Below are positions 6,909 to 14,385 of a stretch of 41,567 nt of DNA, piece after piece. Origin of the DNA: Alphaproteobacteria bacterium (GTDB lineage: Bacteria; Pseudomonadota; Alphaproteobacteria; CACIAM-22H2); assembly GCA_016793045.1 (NCBI GenBank), contig JAEUKZ010000124.1, positions 1 to 41,567 on the forward strand, written 5' to 3'. Position numbers and translations under genes: made by a program. Position 1 is the stretch's first letter. Every line of letters starts with the position of its first letter. The notes under the pieces were generated by a model. It was given only the letters and a program-made list of their open reading frames with translations, did no database searches and was not told the origin of the DNA.

Positions 6909-7643
6909 ATGGAACGGCAGCCCCACATCCTCGTCGTCGACGACGATCGCGAGATCCGCACGCTGCTGGCGCGGTTCCTCGGCGACCACGGCTTCCGCGT
7001 CAGCGAGGCGCATGACGCCCGCAAGGCGCAGCAGGTCCTCAAGTCGACCAATGTCGACCTCGTCATCCTCGACCTCATGCTGCCGGGCGAGGACGGCCTG
7101 TCCTTCTGCCGCAAGCTGCGCGCCGACGGCACGATGCCGGTGGTGATGCTCACGGCGCTCGCGGGCGACGCCGATCGCATCGTCGGGCTCGAACTCGGCG
7201 CCGACGACTACGTCACCAAGCCTTTCAACCCGCGCGAGCTGGTGGCGCGCGTCAAGGCGGTGCTCCGCCGCAGCGAGGGCGCCGGGCATGCCGGGCCGCG
7301 GCCGGCGCGGCGGGTCGGCTTCGCCGGCTGGTCGCTCGACCTCGTGTCGCGCGAGCTGCAGTCGCCCGACGGCGTCGTCGTCCAGCTCTCCGCCGGTGAG
7401 TTCGACCTGCTGCGCGCCTTCGTCGAGAACCCGCAGAAGGTGCTGAACCGCGACCAGCTGCTCGACATCGCGCGCGGCCGCTCGGCAGCACCCTTCGACC
7501 GCTCGATCGACGTGCAGGTCAGTCGGCTCCGCCGCAAGATCGAACCCGATCCGGAGAAGCCGACGCTGATCAAGACCGTGCGCAACGGCGGCTATCTCTT
7601 CACCGCCGAAGTGGCGCCGCTCGCCGCGGAGCGCGGCGCGTGA
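6909..7643 (+). CDS. OmpR/PhoB-family response regulator
   Basis: A 244-residue two-domain regulator. The receiver domain (1-120) has the acidic pocket D11-D13, phospho-acceptor Asp55 in VILDLMLPGEDG, the T/S residue in VVMLTA and Lys104 in YVTKPFNP. The C-terminal winged helix (about 135-235) has the OmpR-type LSAGEFDLLRAFVENP and SIDVQVSRLRRKIEPD segments. It overlaps the histidine kinase start by four bases, so the two form a cognate pair. A palindrome just upstream suggests autoregulation, and its copy at 3006 points to the Spy-like gene as a target. The signal is unknown, though envelope stress is plausible. Confidence 0.95.
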   Translation: MERQPHILVVDDDREIRTLLARFLGDHGFRVSEAHDARKAQQVLKSTNVDLVILDLMLPGEDGLSFCRKLRADGTMPVVMLTALAGDADRIVGLELGADDYVTKPFNPRELVARVKAVLRRSEGAGHAGPRPARRVGFAGWSLDLVSRELQSPDGVVVQLSAGEFDLLRAFVENPQKVLNRDQLLDIARGRSAAPFDRSIDVQVSRLRRKIEPDPEKPTLIKTVRNGGYLFTAEVAPLAAERGA

Positions 7644-9061
7644 ACCGCCTGGCGCGCTTCGCCCCCAACGGGATCACCGCGCGCATCGTCGTATCGGTGA
7701 TCGCGGCCCTGGCGGCCACGCAGATCATCACCTTCTCGCTCTTGTGGCTGAACCGGCCGACCGATCCGCGGTTCTACAGCGGGCGCTGGCTGGCCGAGCA
7801 GGTGGCCGCCGCCGCGGCGCAGGTCTTCGCCGCGGCGCCGGAGGCGCGCGCGCGGGTCGTCGACTCGATCGAGGATCGCGCGGTGCTCGCGATCGAGTGG
7901 CGGCGCGAGGATCCGCAGGTGCAGAGCGAAGCGGCGTCGTGGCCGTTCGCCCAGCTCCGCGCGATGGTGGAGACGGCGCTTGAAGAGCAGCGTGTCGCTG
8001 GCCAGGTCGCAGTGGGGCGCGGCGATTTCGGGCTGATGGCGCCGGGCGGCGGGCGGCGTGGCGCCGTCGGCTTTCGCGGCGAGGGGCGCGGCCGTGCCCA
8101 GGGCGGCGACATCGGCGTGCCGGCGGCCTTCGTCATCGCGGTGCGCGGGCCCGACGGCAGCTGGCTCGTCGTCACGCCGCGCGAACCGTGGCGCGGCTAT
8201 CGCATGGCGTCGATCGCGCTGTGGTTGCTGCTGGTGGGGACGGTGGTCGGGCTGCTGTCGGTGTGGGCGGCGCGGCGCCTGATCGTGCCGCTCGACCAGC
8301 TCGCCGAGGCGACCGTGCGCTTCGGCATCGACCGCGACGCCCCGGAAATGCGCGAGAGCGGGCCCGCCGAACTGCGCGCGATCGCGCGCGCGTTCAACGA
8401 AATGCGCGGGCGCCTCAAGCGCTTCGTCGACGACCGCACGCAGATGATCGCGGCGATCTCGCACGACCTGCGCACGCCGCTGACGCGGCTCAAGCTGCGC
8501 GCCGAATACATCGCCGACGAGGAGCAGCGCCGCAAGCTGCTGGGCGACATCGACCAGATGGAGGCGATGATCGCCGAGACGCTCGCCTTCGCCGGCGACG
8601 ACGCCTCGCGCGAGAAGCGCGTTCCGACCGATCTCGCGGCGATGCTCGCGAGCATCTGCGACGATCTGTCCGACGCCGGCCGCTCGGCCGGCTACGCCGG
8701 CCCCGCCCGCCTGGTCGCGACCTGCCAGCCGACGGCGCTGCGCCGCGCCTTCACGAACCTGATCGAGAATGCCGCCACGCACGGCAACGCCGCCCACGTC
8801 ACGCTCGCCGACAAGGGCGGGATGGTGGAGGTGGTGGTCGCAGACGAAGGCCCGGGCATCCCCGAGGACGAGCTCGAGAAGGTGTTCGCGCCGTTCTACC
8901 GGCTGGAGCGCTCGCGCAGCCGCGACACCGGCGGGGTCGGGCTCGGCCTGGCCGTCACCCGCACCATCGTGCGCGCGCATGGCGGCGATGTCCGCCTCGC
9001 GAACGCTGCGACGGGCGGGCTGATCGCCACCGTGGCGCTGCCGAAACTGGCGCCGTCATGA
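7640..9061 (+). CDS. HAMP-domain sensor histidine kinase
   Basis: A 473-residue inner-membrane sensor kinase. Helix 1 is near residues 13-35 (ITARIVVSVIAALAATQII) and a periplasmic sensor region runs to about residue 190. It contains a Gly/Arg-rich patch (GGGRRGAVGFRGEGRGRAQGG) that may be flexible. Helix 2 (195-213) leads into a HAMP linker. The H-box is SHDLRTPLTRLKLR with phospho-accepting His275. ATP-binding motifs follow: N-box FTNLIENAATHG, G1 VADEGPGIPEDEL and G2 GVGLGLAV. The GTG start overlaps the TGA of the regulator gene (GTGA), which indicates translational coupling. The sensed stimulus cannot be read from sequence. Confidence 0.94.
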   Translation: MNRLARFAPNGITARIVVSVIAALAATQIITFSLLWLNRPTDPRFYSGRWLAEQVAAAAAQVFAAAPEARARVVDSIEDRAVLAIEWRREDPQVQSEAASWPFAQLRAMVETALEEQRVAGQVAVGRGDFGLMAPGGGRRGAVGFRGEGRGRAQGGDIGVPAAFVIAVRGPDGSWLVVTPREPWRGYRMASIALWLLLVGTVVGLLSVWAARRLIVPLDQLAEATVRFGIDRDAPEMRESGPAELRAIARAFNEMRGRLKRFVDDRTQMIAAISHDLRTPLTRLKLRAEYIADEEQRRKLLGDIDQMEAMIAETLAFAGDDASREKRVPTDLAAMLASICDDLSDAGRSAGYAGPARLVATCQPTALRRAFTNLIENAATHGNAAHVTLADKGGMVEVVVADEGPGIPEDELEKVFAPFYRLERSRSRDTGGVGLGLAVTRTIVRAHGGDVRLANAATGGLIATVALPKLAPS

Positions 9062-9097
9062 GTGGTTAATGGCCCGATAAGGCAGGCGTCGCGCGGG

Positions 9098-9126
9098 TTT
9101 ACAAAGCGCAGACGGTCGGGTAGGGT
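9098..9126 (+). promoter_or_regulatory. Possible sigma-70 type promoter for efp
   Basis: TTTACA (9098-9103) and TAGGGT (9121-9126) are separated by exactly 17 bases, 46 bases before the efp ATG. The -35 is good but the -10 matches the consensus at only three positions. Position and spacing are the main support. Confidence 0.3.
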
Positions 9127-9171
9127 CCGCCGCCTTTTGTCGGCTCATTCCATTCAATCCGGGTTCGCGTC

Positions 9172-9738
9172 ATGAAGATCATCGGCAGCGCCATTCGCGC
9201 CGGCAACATCATCGAAGTTGACGGCCGCATCTTCCAGGTCATCAAGCACAACATCGTGCAGCCGGGGAAGGGCGGAGCCTTCAACCAGATCGACATGCGC
9301 GACATCAAGACCGGAACCAAGACGAACATGAAGTTCCGGTCGGACGAGACCGCCGAGCTGCTGCGCGTCGACGAGAAGGAGCTGCAGTACCTCTTCCACG
9401 AAGGCGACCAGTACACCTTCATGGACCAGGAGAGCTACGAGCAGGTCACCGTCAACCGCGACATGATCGGCGACCCGGCGGATTTCCTCGTCGACAACAT
9501 GATGGTCACGATGAACTTCATCGAGGGCAACCCGGTTGCCGTGAAGCTCCCGCAGACCACCGTGCGCACGATCGTCGAGGCCGACGCGGTGGTGAAGGGG
9601 CAGACCGCCTCGTCCTCCTACAAGCCCGCCGTTCTCGACAACGGCGTGCGCGTGATGGTGCCGCCCTTCATCGGCGCCGGCACGAAGATCGTCGTCAACA
9701 TCGACGAGCGCGCCTACGTCGAGCGCGCCAAGGATTGA
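9172..9738 (+). CDS. efp: Elongation factor P
   Basis: A 188-residue translation factor of normal length that rescues ribosomes stalled on polyproline. The N-terminal KOW-like domain carries the modifiable lysine, Lys33, at the loop tip in IVQPGKGGAF, corresponding to the beta-lysylated lysine in E. coli EF-P. Two OB domains follow, ending with VPPFIGAGTKIVVNIDERAYVERAKD, the typical C-terminus. No EpmA/EpmB modification genes lie in the window. The neighbouring envelope genes encode very proline-rich proteins (runs of PPPP), which are classic EF-P clients; that link is inference. Confidence 0.97.
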   Translation: MKIIGSAIRAGNIIEVDGRIFQVIKHNIVQPGKGGAFNQIDMRDIKTGTKTNMKFRSDETAELLRVDEKELQYLFHEGDQYTFMDQESYEQVTVNRDMIGDPADFLVDNMMVTMNFIEGNPVAVKLPQTTVRTIVEADAVVKGQTASSSYKPAVLDNGVRVMVPPFIGAGTKIVVNIDERAYVERAKD

Positions 9739-9749
9739 GCGGCCGATAG

Positions 9750-10559
9750 ATGGCCGCCCGCTCCGCGCTTTTCACCGTCATGGAACGCGCCGCCCGCAAG
9801 GCGGCGCGCAGCCTCGTGCGCGATTTCGGCGAGGTCGAGCAGCTCCAGGTCTCGGTCAAGGGGCCGGGCGACTTCGTCTCGACCGCCGACCTGGCGGCGG
9901 AGCGCACCCTGCGCGAGGAACTCCACAAGGGGCGCCCGACCTACGGCTTCCTCATGGAGGAAAGCGGCGACAGCGCCGGCGACGGCCATCACCGCTGGAT
10001 CGTCGATCCGCTCGACGGCACGACCAACTTCCTCCACGGCATCCCGCATTTCTGCATCTCGATCGCGCTCGAGCGCGACAAGCAGATCGTCGCCGGGCTG
10101 ATCTACGATCCGATGCGCGACGAGATGTTCTGGGCGGAGAAGGGCCACGGCGCCTACGTCAACGACCGCCGCATGCGCGTCTCCGCACGCAGCAAGCTCG
10201 ACGACGCGGTGATCGGGACCGGCATTCCGTTCCGCGAGCGCGGCGACCATCCGCGCTACCTGGCGATGCTCGAGGCGGTGATGGGCAAGACCGCCGGGGT
10301 GCGCCGGATGGGGGCGGCGGCGCTCGACCTCGCCTACGTCGCGGCCGGCCGCTATGACGGCTTCTTCGAGTTCGGCCTGTCGCCCTGGGACGTCGCCGCC
10401 GGGATCGTCATCATCCGCGAGGCCGGCGGGTTCGTCGAGGCGCTCGGCGGCAAGGGCGACCCCCTCAACGACGGGTCGATCGTCGCGGCGACCGACCGCC
10501 TCCTCAAGCCGCTCGGCGAGACCCTTCTCGCCGCCGCGGCGGCGCATGATCGCGGCTGA
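9750..10559 (+). CDS. suhB: Inositol monophosphatase family protein
   Basis: A 269-residue Mg-dependent phosphatase of the SuhB/IMPase family. Metal and substrate motifs are all present: MEESGD near residue 70, WIVDPLDGTTNFLHGIPHF near 87-105 and SPWDVAAGIVIIREAGG near 210-226. It lies 11 bases after efp, an arrangement I recall as common in alphaproteobacteria, and is probably co-transcribed. Substrates in the family include inositol phosphates and related sugar phosphates; SuhB also acts with the transcription machinery in enterobacteria. Which role applies here cannot be told. Confidence 0.92.
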   Translation: MAARSALFTVMERAARKAARSLVRDFGEVEQLQVSVKGPGDFVSTADLAAERTLREELHKGRPTYGFLMEESGDSAGDGHHRWIVDPLDGTTNFLHGIPHFCISIALERDKQIVAGLIYDPMRDEMFWAEKGHGAYVNDRRMRVSARSKLDDAVIGTGIPFRERGDHPRYLAMLEAVMGKTAGVRRMGAAALDLAYVAAGRYDGFFEFGLSPWDVAAGIVIIREAGGFVEALGGKGDPLNDGSIVAATDRLLKPLGETLLAAAAAHDRG

Positions 10560-10621
10560 ACAGGGCTTCCGGTGCGGCGCCACATTCGCAATTCAGTTGT
10601 TCCAGAACGCGGCGTCCATTA

Positions 10622-13108
10622 ATGTTGTATCTCAAGATGGATCGCGATCCTATCCGTGGGGTACGGGAACGGTTGGGCATCGTGCGCGTTGCGCGCGCTG
10701 TCGCGTTCACCAGCATCATTGCGCTGTCGATCGGCTTCGCCGACAAGGCATCGGCGCAGTCGCGGAGTCGTGCCGGCAGCGTCGACGTCGACTGGTCGGT
10801 GCTTGACGATCTCGGCGGCGCCCGCGGCGCTCGCGACGTCCGCCAGCGTTCCGCCGCGCCGCGTGCCGTCCGTGCGGCGCCCCGCCGCGTCGCGCCGGCT
10901 CGTGCCCAGACGACGACCGAAGCGCTCGACCGCCTCGCCGCCGCGATCGCCGCGCAGACCGCAGAGCTCCAGCGCATCCGCGAACAGGTTGCCTCGACGC
11001 CGAGCAGCGAGCTCGACCAGCTGCGCCAGCAGGTCCAGCAGCAGGGGCAGGAGATCGAGCGGCTCCGCGTCTCTGGCCGCATTCGCGAGGATCGTCCGGC
11101 CGGCGAAGCCGCCGCGGCGCCGCGGGTGCGCACTCCGCGCGTGCGTGACGACTACGCGATGGCGCCGCCGGTCGGCCGTGCCGTCGGTCCGGCGACCAGC
11201 CCCTTTGCGCCGCTCGCCGGCCGCATGGGCAACAGCCAGTATGCGACTTCGGGCCCGGTCGATCCCAGCCTGCTCGCCGCCCCGATCGGAAGCGAGACGC
11301 CTGAAGTCGGCGCCGCGGCGCCGTATGCGCCACCGGGCGCGGTGACGCCGAGCTATCCGGCCGGCGTCGTGCCGCCGCCGCCGATGGCCGGCGGGTCGCT
11401 TGCCGGCCGCTTCGGCAACAGCCAGTACGCGACGTCGGGTGCCGTCGATCCGGCGCTGCTGCAGGGGGGCGCGAGCGCAGCCGTGCCGGCCTATCGCGGC
11501 GCCCCGCCGCCGATGGGGGGCGACCTTCCTGCGATGCCCAGCGGACGGGGGATGGCGCCCGGGCAGCTGGGTGCGCCGGGCGCACGCACGCCGGTGCCCT
11601 CGATCATTGCCGGCCAGGATTACGGCGTGCCCGCGCTCGAAACGCCCGGTCCGCCGGGCGGCGGCGGGGCTGCCGCCGGCCGCGACTACGCAATGGCCGC
11701 TGCGCCGGCGCCGCGCGCGTCGGGCGGCGCGCTCGCCGGCCGCTTCGGCAACAGCCAGTACGCGACCTCCGGCGCGGTCGATCCGGCGCTGCTCGCCGGC
11801 GGCGGCGCGGGCGCGGTGCCGCCGCCTGCCATGGGCGGCGGGTCGCTTGCCGGCCGTTTCGGCAACAGCCAGTACGCGACGTCCGGGCCGGTCGATCCGG
11901 CGCTGCTCGCCGGTGGTGACGCCGGCGCCGTGCCGCCGCCACCGGAAATGGGCGCGCGCGCGCCGTTTCCGCTGCCGCCGGTCGGCCAGACCGTCGGCGC
12001 GCCGGCTTCGGCGCGCGCCGACATTCCGCCGCCGCCGACGCTCACGCCCAACGCCGCGCCGTCGGCCGCCGGCACGCGCACGCCGTTGATGGCGCCTCCC
12101 ACCCTGTCGCCGCGCGCGCCGCTGCCGGCGCCGAGCGTGGCGCGCGCCGACATTCCGCCGCCGCCGGATCTCGTGGGCGGCGGCGCGCAGCCGGTGCGTC
12201 CGCTGCCGCCGTTCCCGACGACGAGCGACATTCCGGCGCCGCCGGTCATGGCGCCGGCACCCGGCACCGCGCGCGCCGTTGCACCCGACCAGACCCGCCA
12301 GGCGCGCGTGGCGCGCGGCACCGCCACCGTGCCCGAGCCGGTCCGCCGTACCGCCGCGCCGCGGACCCCGGTGACACGCGAGCCGATTCCGCCGCCGCCG
12401 ATCGCCAGCAGCGCGCCGGGCGTTTCGGACGCCGCACCGGTGGCACCGCGCGCCCTGCCGGCGACGCCGCCGGCTCCGGCCGCGCCGCTCGCAACGCCCG
12501 CCATTCCGCCGCCGCCGAGCCCGACGGCAACGCCGCCGGCACCCGTCGCGCCGCCGGTCGCCGCGGCCCCGCCGAGCCCGCCGCCGGCACCGCTGGCGAC
12601 CCCGCCGGCGCCGCCAGCGCCGCCAAGCCAGGTCGCGGCCGCGCCGCCGCCGCCGGTCACCCGCAGCGTCGTTCCGTCATCGCCTCCTCCTGCGCCCCCG
12701 CCGGCTCCGCCTGCCGCCGTTGCGCCGCCGGCCCCGGCGCCCACGACGCAGATGGCGGCCGTGCCCGTCGCGGTCGCGGCCGGCAACGCAGTCGCGCGCG
12801 TCGATTTCTCGAACGGCCAGGCGGAACTCGCCGATCCCGGCAAGCGCGCCCTCGATCGTGCGGTTGCCGAACTGCAGCGCGACCAGAACGCGCGGCTGCA
12901 GCTCGTCGCCTACGCCACCGGCGGGTCGGGCGACGATGGCGGCTCGGTGGCGCGGCGCTTGAGCCTCAGCCGCGCGCTCGCCGTCCGCGCCTACCTGATC
13001 GAGCAGGGCATCCGCGCCACCCGCATGGACGTGCGCGCGCTTGGCAACCGCGGCGCCGACGGCAGCCCTGCGGGCGACCGGGTCGACGTCGTGCTGGTGC
13101 GGCGTTGA
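10622..13108 (+). CDS. Proline-rich OmpA-like envelope protein with four internal repeats
   Basis: An exported 828-residue protein. Order: signal peptide ending near KASAQS (about residue 46); a short coiled coil (about 95-150, LDRLAAAIAAQTAELQRIREQV); four near-identical repeats LAGRxGNSQYATSGxVDPxLL starting at residues 198, 260, 371 and 409; and a long Pro/Ala-rich region (440-720) with recurrent IPPPP motifs. A C-terminal OmpA-like domain (723-828) keeps RRLSLSRALAVRAYLIEQGI but lacks the usual TD peptidoglycan-binding aspartate motif, having YATGG instead. The start is uncertain: ATG at 10622 has no clear ribosome site, and ATG 10637 or GTG near 10682 would also leave a good signal peptide. 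It sits between efp-suhB and a MotA/MotB-like pair. Likely an envelope protein tethered by its C-terminal domain; function unknown. Confidence 0.85.
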   Translation: MLYLKMDRDPIRGVRERLGIVRVARAVAFTSIIALSIGFADKASAQSRSRAGSVDVDWSVLDDLGGARGARDVRQRSAAPRAVRAAPRRVAPARAQTTTEALDRLAAAIAAQTAELQRIREQVASTPSSELDQLRQQVQQQGQEIERLRVSGRIREDRPAGEAAAAPRVRTPRVRDDYAMAPPVGRAVGPATSPFAPLAGRMGNSQYATSGPVDPSLLAAPIGSETPEVGAAAPYAPPGAVTPSYPAGVVPPPPMAGGSLAGRFGNSQYATSGAVDPALLQGGASAAVPAYRGAPPPMGGDLPAMPSGRGMAPGQLGAPGARTPVPSIIAGQDYGVPALETPGPPGGGGAAAGRDYAMAAAPAPRASGGALAGRFGNSQYATSGAVDPALLAGGGAGAVPPPAMGGGSLAGRFGNSQYATSGPVDPALLAGGDAGAVPPPPEMGARAPFPLPPVGQTVGAPASARADIPPPPTLTPNAAPSAAGTRTPLMAPPTLSPRAPLPAPSVARADIPPPPDLVGGGAQPVRPLPPFPTTSDIPAPPVMAPAPGTARAVAPDQTRQARVARGTATVPEPVRRTAAPRTPVTREPIPPPPIASSAPGVSDAAPVAPRALPATPPAPAAPLATPAIPPPPSPTATPPAPVAPPVAAAPPSPPPAPLATPPAPPAPPSQVAAAPPPPVTRSVVPSSPPPAPPPAPPAAVAPPAPAPTTQMAAVPVAVAAGNAVARVDFSNGQAELADPGKRALDRAVAELQRDQNARLQLVAYATGGSGDDGGSVARRLSLSRALAVRAYLIEQGIRATRMDVRALGNRGADGSPAGDRVDVVLVRR
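11213..11911 (+). repeat. Four dispersed coding repeats (about 66 bp each)
   Basis: Copies start at 11213, 11399, 11732 and 11846, each about 66 bp and encoding LAGR(M/F)GNSQYATSG(P/A)VDP(S/A)LL. They differ mainly at synonymous positions and are separated by variable Gly/Pro/Ala linkers of 40 to 110 residues, except for the close last pair. This looks like old duplication kept under protein-level selection. Confidence 0.9.
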
Positions 13109-13206
13109 TTCGCGGCGGTCAATTTCGTACGGGACGCTAGCGGCACGAGCGACGACGATCTCCGGGGGCCGACGGCGTGCGAGGGAACGACAATGGTGAC
13201 CAGCGC

Positions 13207-14376
13207 ATGACCGGCCCGCGTCTCTACCTCGTTCGCATGATCGTCTTTCTGGTCGTGGTGTGCGCGGTGGCGATCGCGCTCGCGCCCGGACTTGTTCCCG
13301 CCTATCTCCACCATCCGGCGCTCAACACGCTGATCCTCGGCGTGCTCGTTCTCGGCATCGCCTACAACATCCGCCAGGTCCTCTCGCTCAAGCAGCAGGT
13401 CGAGTGGATCGAGCGTTTCCGCGCCGGCGATCCGCGCGTGACGGCGCAGAACGCGCCGCGGCCGATCGCCGCGATGGGCGCGATGCTCGGCGAGCGGCGC
13501 GGCCGCATCAGCCTGTCGGCGGCGGCGTCGCGCTCGATCCTCGATTCGATCGGTTCGCGGCTCGACGAGGCGCGCGAGATTTCGCGCTATCTCATCGCGG
13601 TGCAGATCTTCCTCGGGCTGCTCGGCACGTTCTGGGGGCTGCTGCAGGTGGTCGGCGGCGTCACCGGCGTGATCTCCAGCCTGTCGGCCTCGCGCGACAT
13701 CGGCGCGCTGTTCAACGATCTCCAGGCCGGACTCCAGGTGCCGCTCGCCGGCATGGGAACGGCCTTCGGCACGTCGCTGTTCGGCCTCGCCGGCTCGCTC
13801 GTGCTGGGCTTCCTCGATCTGCAGTCGAGCCAGGCGCAGAACCGATTCCACAACGAGCTCGAGGAATGGCTGTCGAGCCTGACGCGGCTCGGCGGCGGCC
13901 CGTCGATCGGCGACGGCGAGCAGCCGGCGCCCGCCTTTCTCCAGGCCCTGATGGCGCAGACCGCCGACAACATCGAGGCGCTCCAGCGCACGATGTCGCG
14001 TTCGGAGGAGGCGCGCACGCAGTCGAACCAGACGATCGCCGCCGTGGTCGAGCGGCTCGACCTGTTCACGGATCAGATGCGGACCGAGCAGTCGCTGATG
14101 ATGAAGCTGGCCGAAGCCCAGGCGGAGCTGCGGCCGGCGCTCGCGCGTCTCGCCGATCCGGCCGGCGGCACGCTCGGGCTCGACGACGCGACGCGCCTGC
14201 ACATCCGCAATCTCGACCTGCACCTGCAGCGGCTCAACGAGCGCACCGAGGCCGGCTTCAACCGAATGACCGACGAGCTGCGCGCCGAGATCCGCCTGCT
14301 GGCGCGCACCATTGCGGCGATGGCCGAGGACGACCGGCAGGACCGCGCGCCGCAGATGACCGACCCCGCACGATAG
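13207..14376 (+). CDS. MotA/TolQ/ExbB-like proton-channel membrane protein
   Basis: A membrane protein of 389 residues from ATG 13207; an in-frame GTG at 13177 would add ten. Two N-terminal helices (LYLVRMIVFLVVVCAVAIAL and LNTLILGVLVLGIAYNI) are followed by a cytoplasmic segment. Then comes the paired-helix core typical of MotA/TolQ/ExbB: FLGLLGTFWGLLQVVGGV and GMGTAFGTSLFGLAGSLVLGFL, with conserved threonines that line the ion path in the family. A long cytoplasmic C-terminal part (about 160 residues) is coiled-coil rich. The next gene, ten bases on, encodes a MotB-like partner with the matching membrane aspartate, so together they probably form an ion-driven stator-like complex. Not a flagellar motor gene by context. 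Confidence 0.85.
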   Translation: MTGPRLYLVRMIVFLVVVCAVAIALAPGLVPAYLHHPALNTLILGVLVLGIAYNIRQVLSLKQQVEWIERFRAGDPRVTAQNAPRPIAAMGAMLGERRGRISLSAAASRSILDSIGSRLDEAREISRYLIAVQIFLGLLGTFWGLLQVVGGVTGVISSLSASRDIGALFNDLQAGLQVPLAGMGTAFGTSLFGLAGSLVLGFLDLQSSQAQNRFHNELEEWLSSLTRLGGGPSIGDGEQPAPAFLQALMAQTADNIEALQRTMSRSEEARTQSNQTIAAVVERLDLFTDQMRTEQSLMMKLAEAQAELRPALARLADPAGGTLGLDDATRLHIRNLDLHLQRLNERTEAGFNRMTDELRAEIRLLARTIAAMAEDDRQDRAPQMTDPAR

Positions 14377-14385
14377 GGCCTGCCG

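Noticed and set aside
11213-11911. Four dispersed 66-bp repeats considered as mobile or palindromic repeats
   Set aside because: They are in frame, keep the protein sequence and vary at synonymous positions, so they are protein repeats rather than REP or insertion elements.
11686-12843. Gly/Ala-rich open frame of 385 codons on the minus strand
   Set aside because: It is the mirror of the Pro/Ala-rich region of the OmpA-like gene, since CCG and GCC codons read as CGG and GGC on the other strand. No signal or domain supports it.
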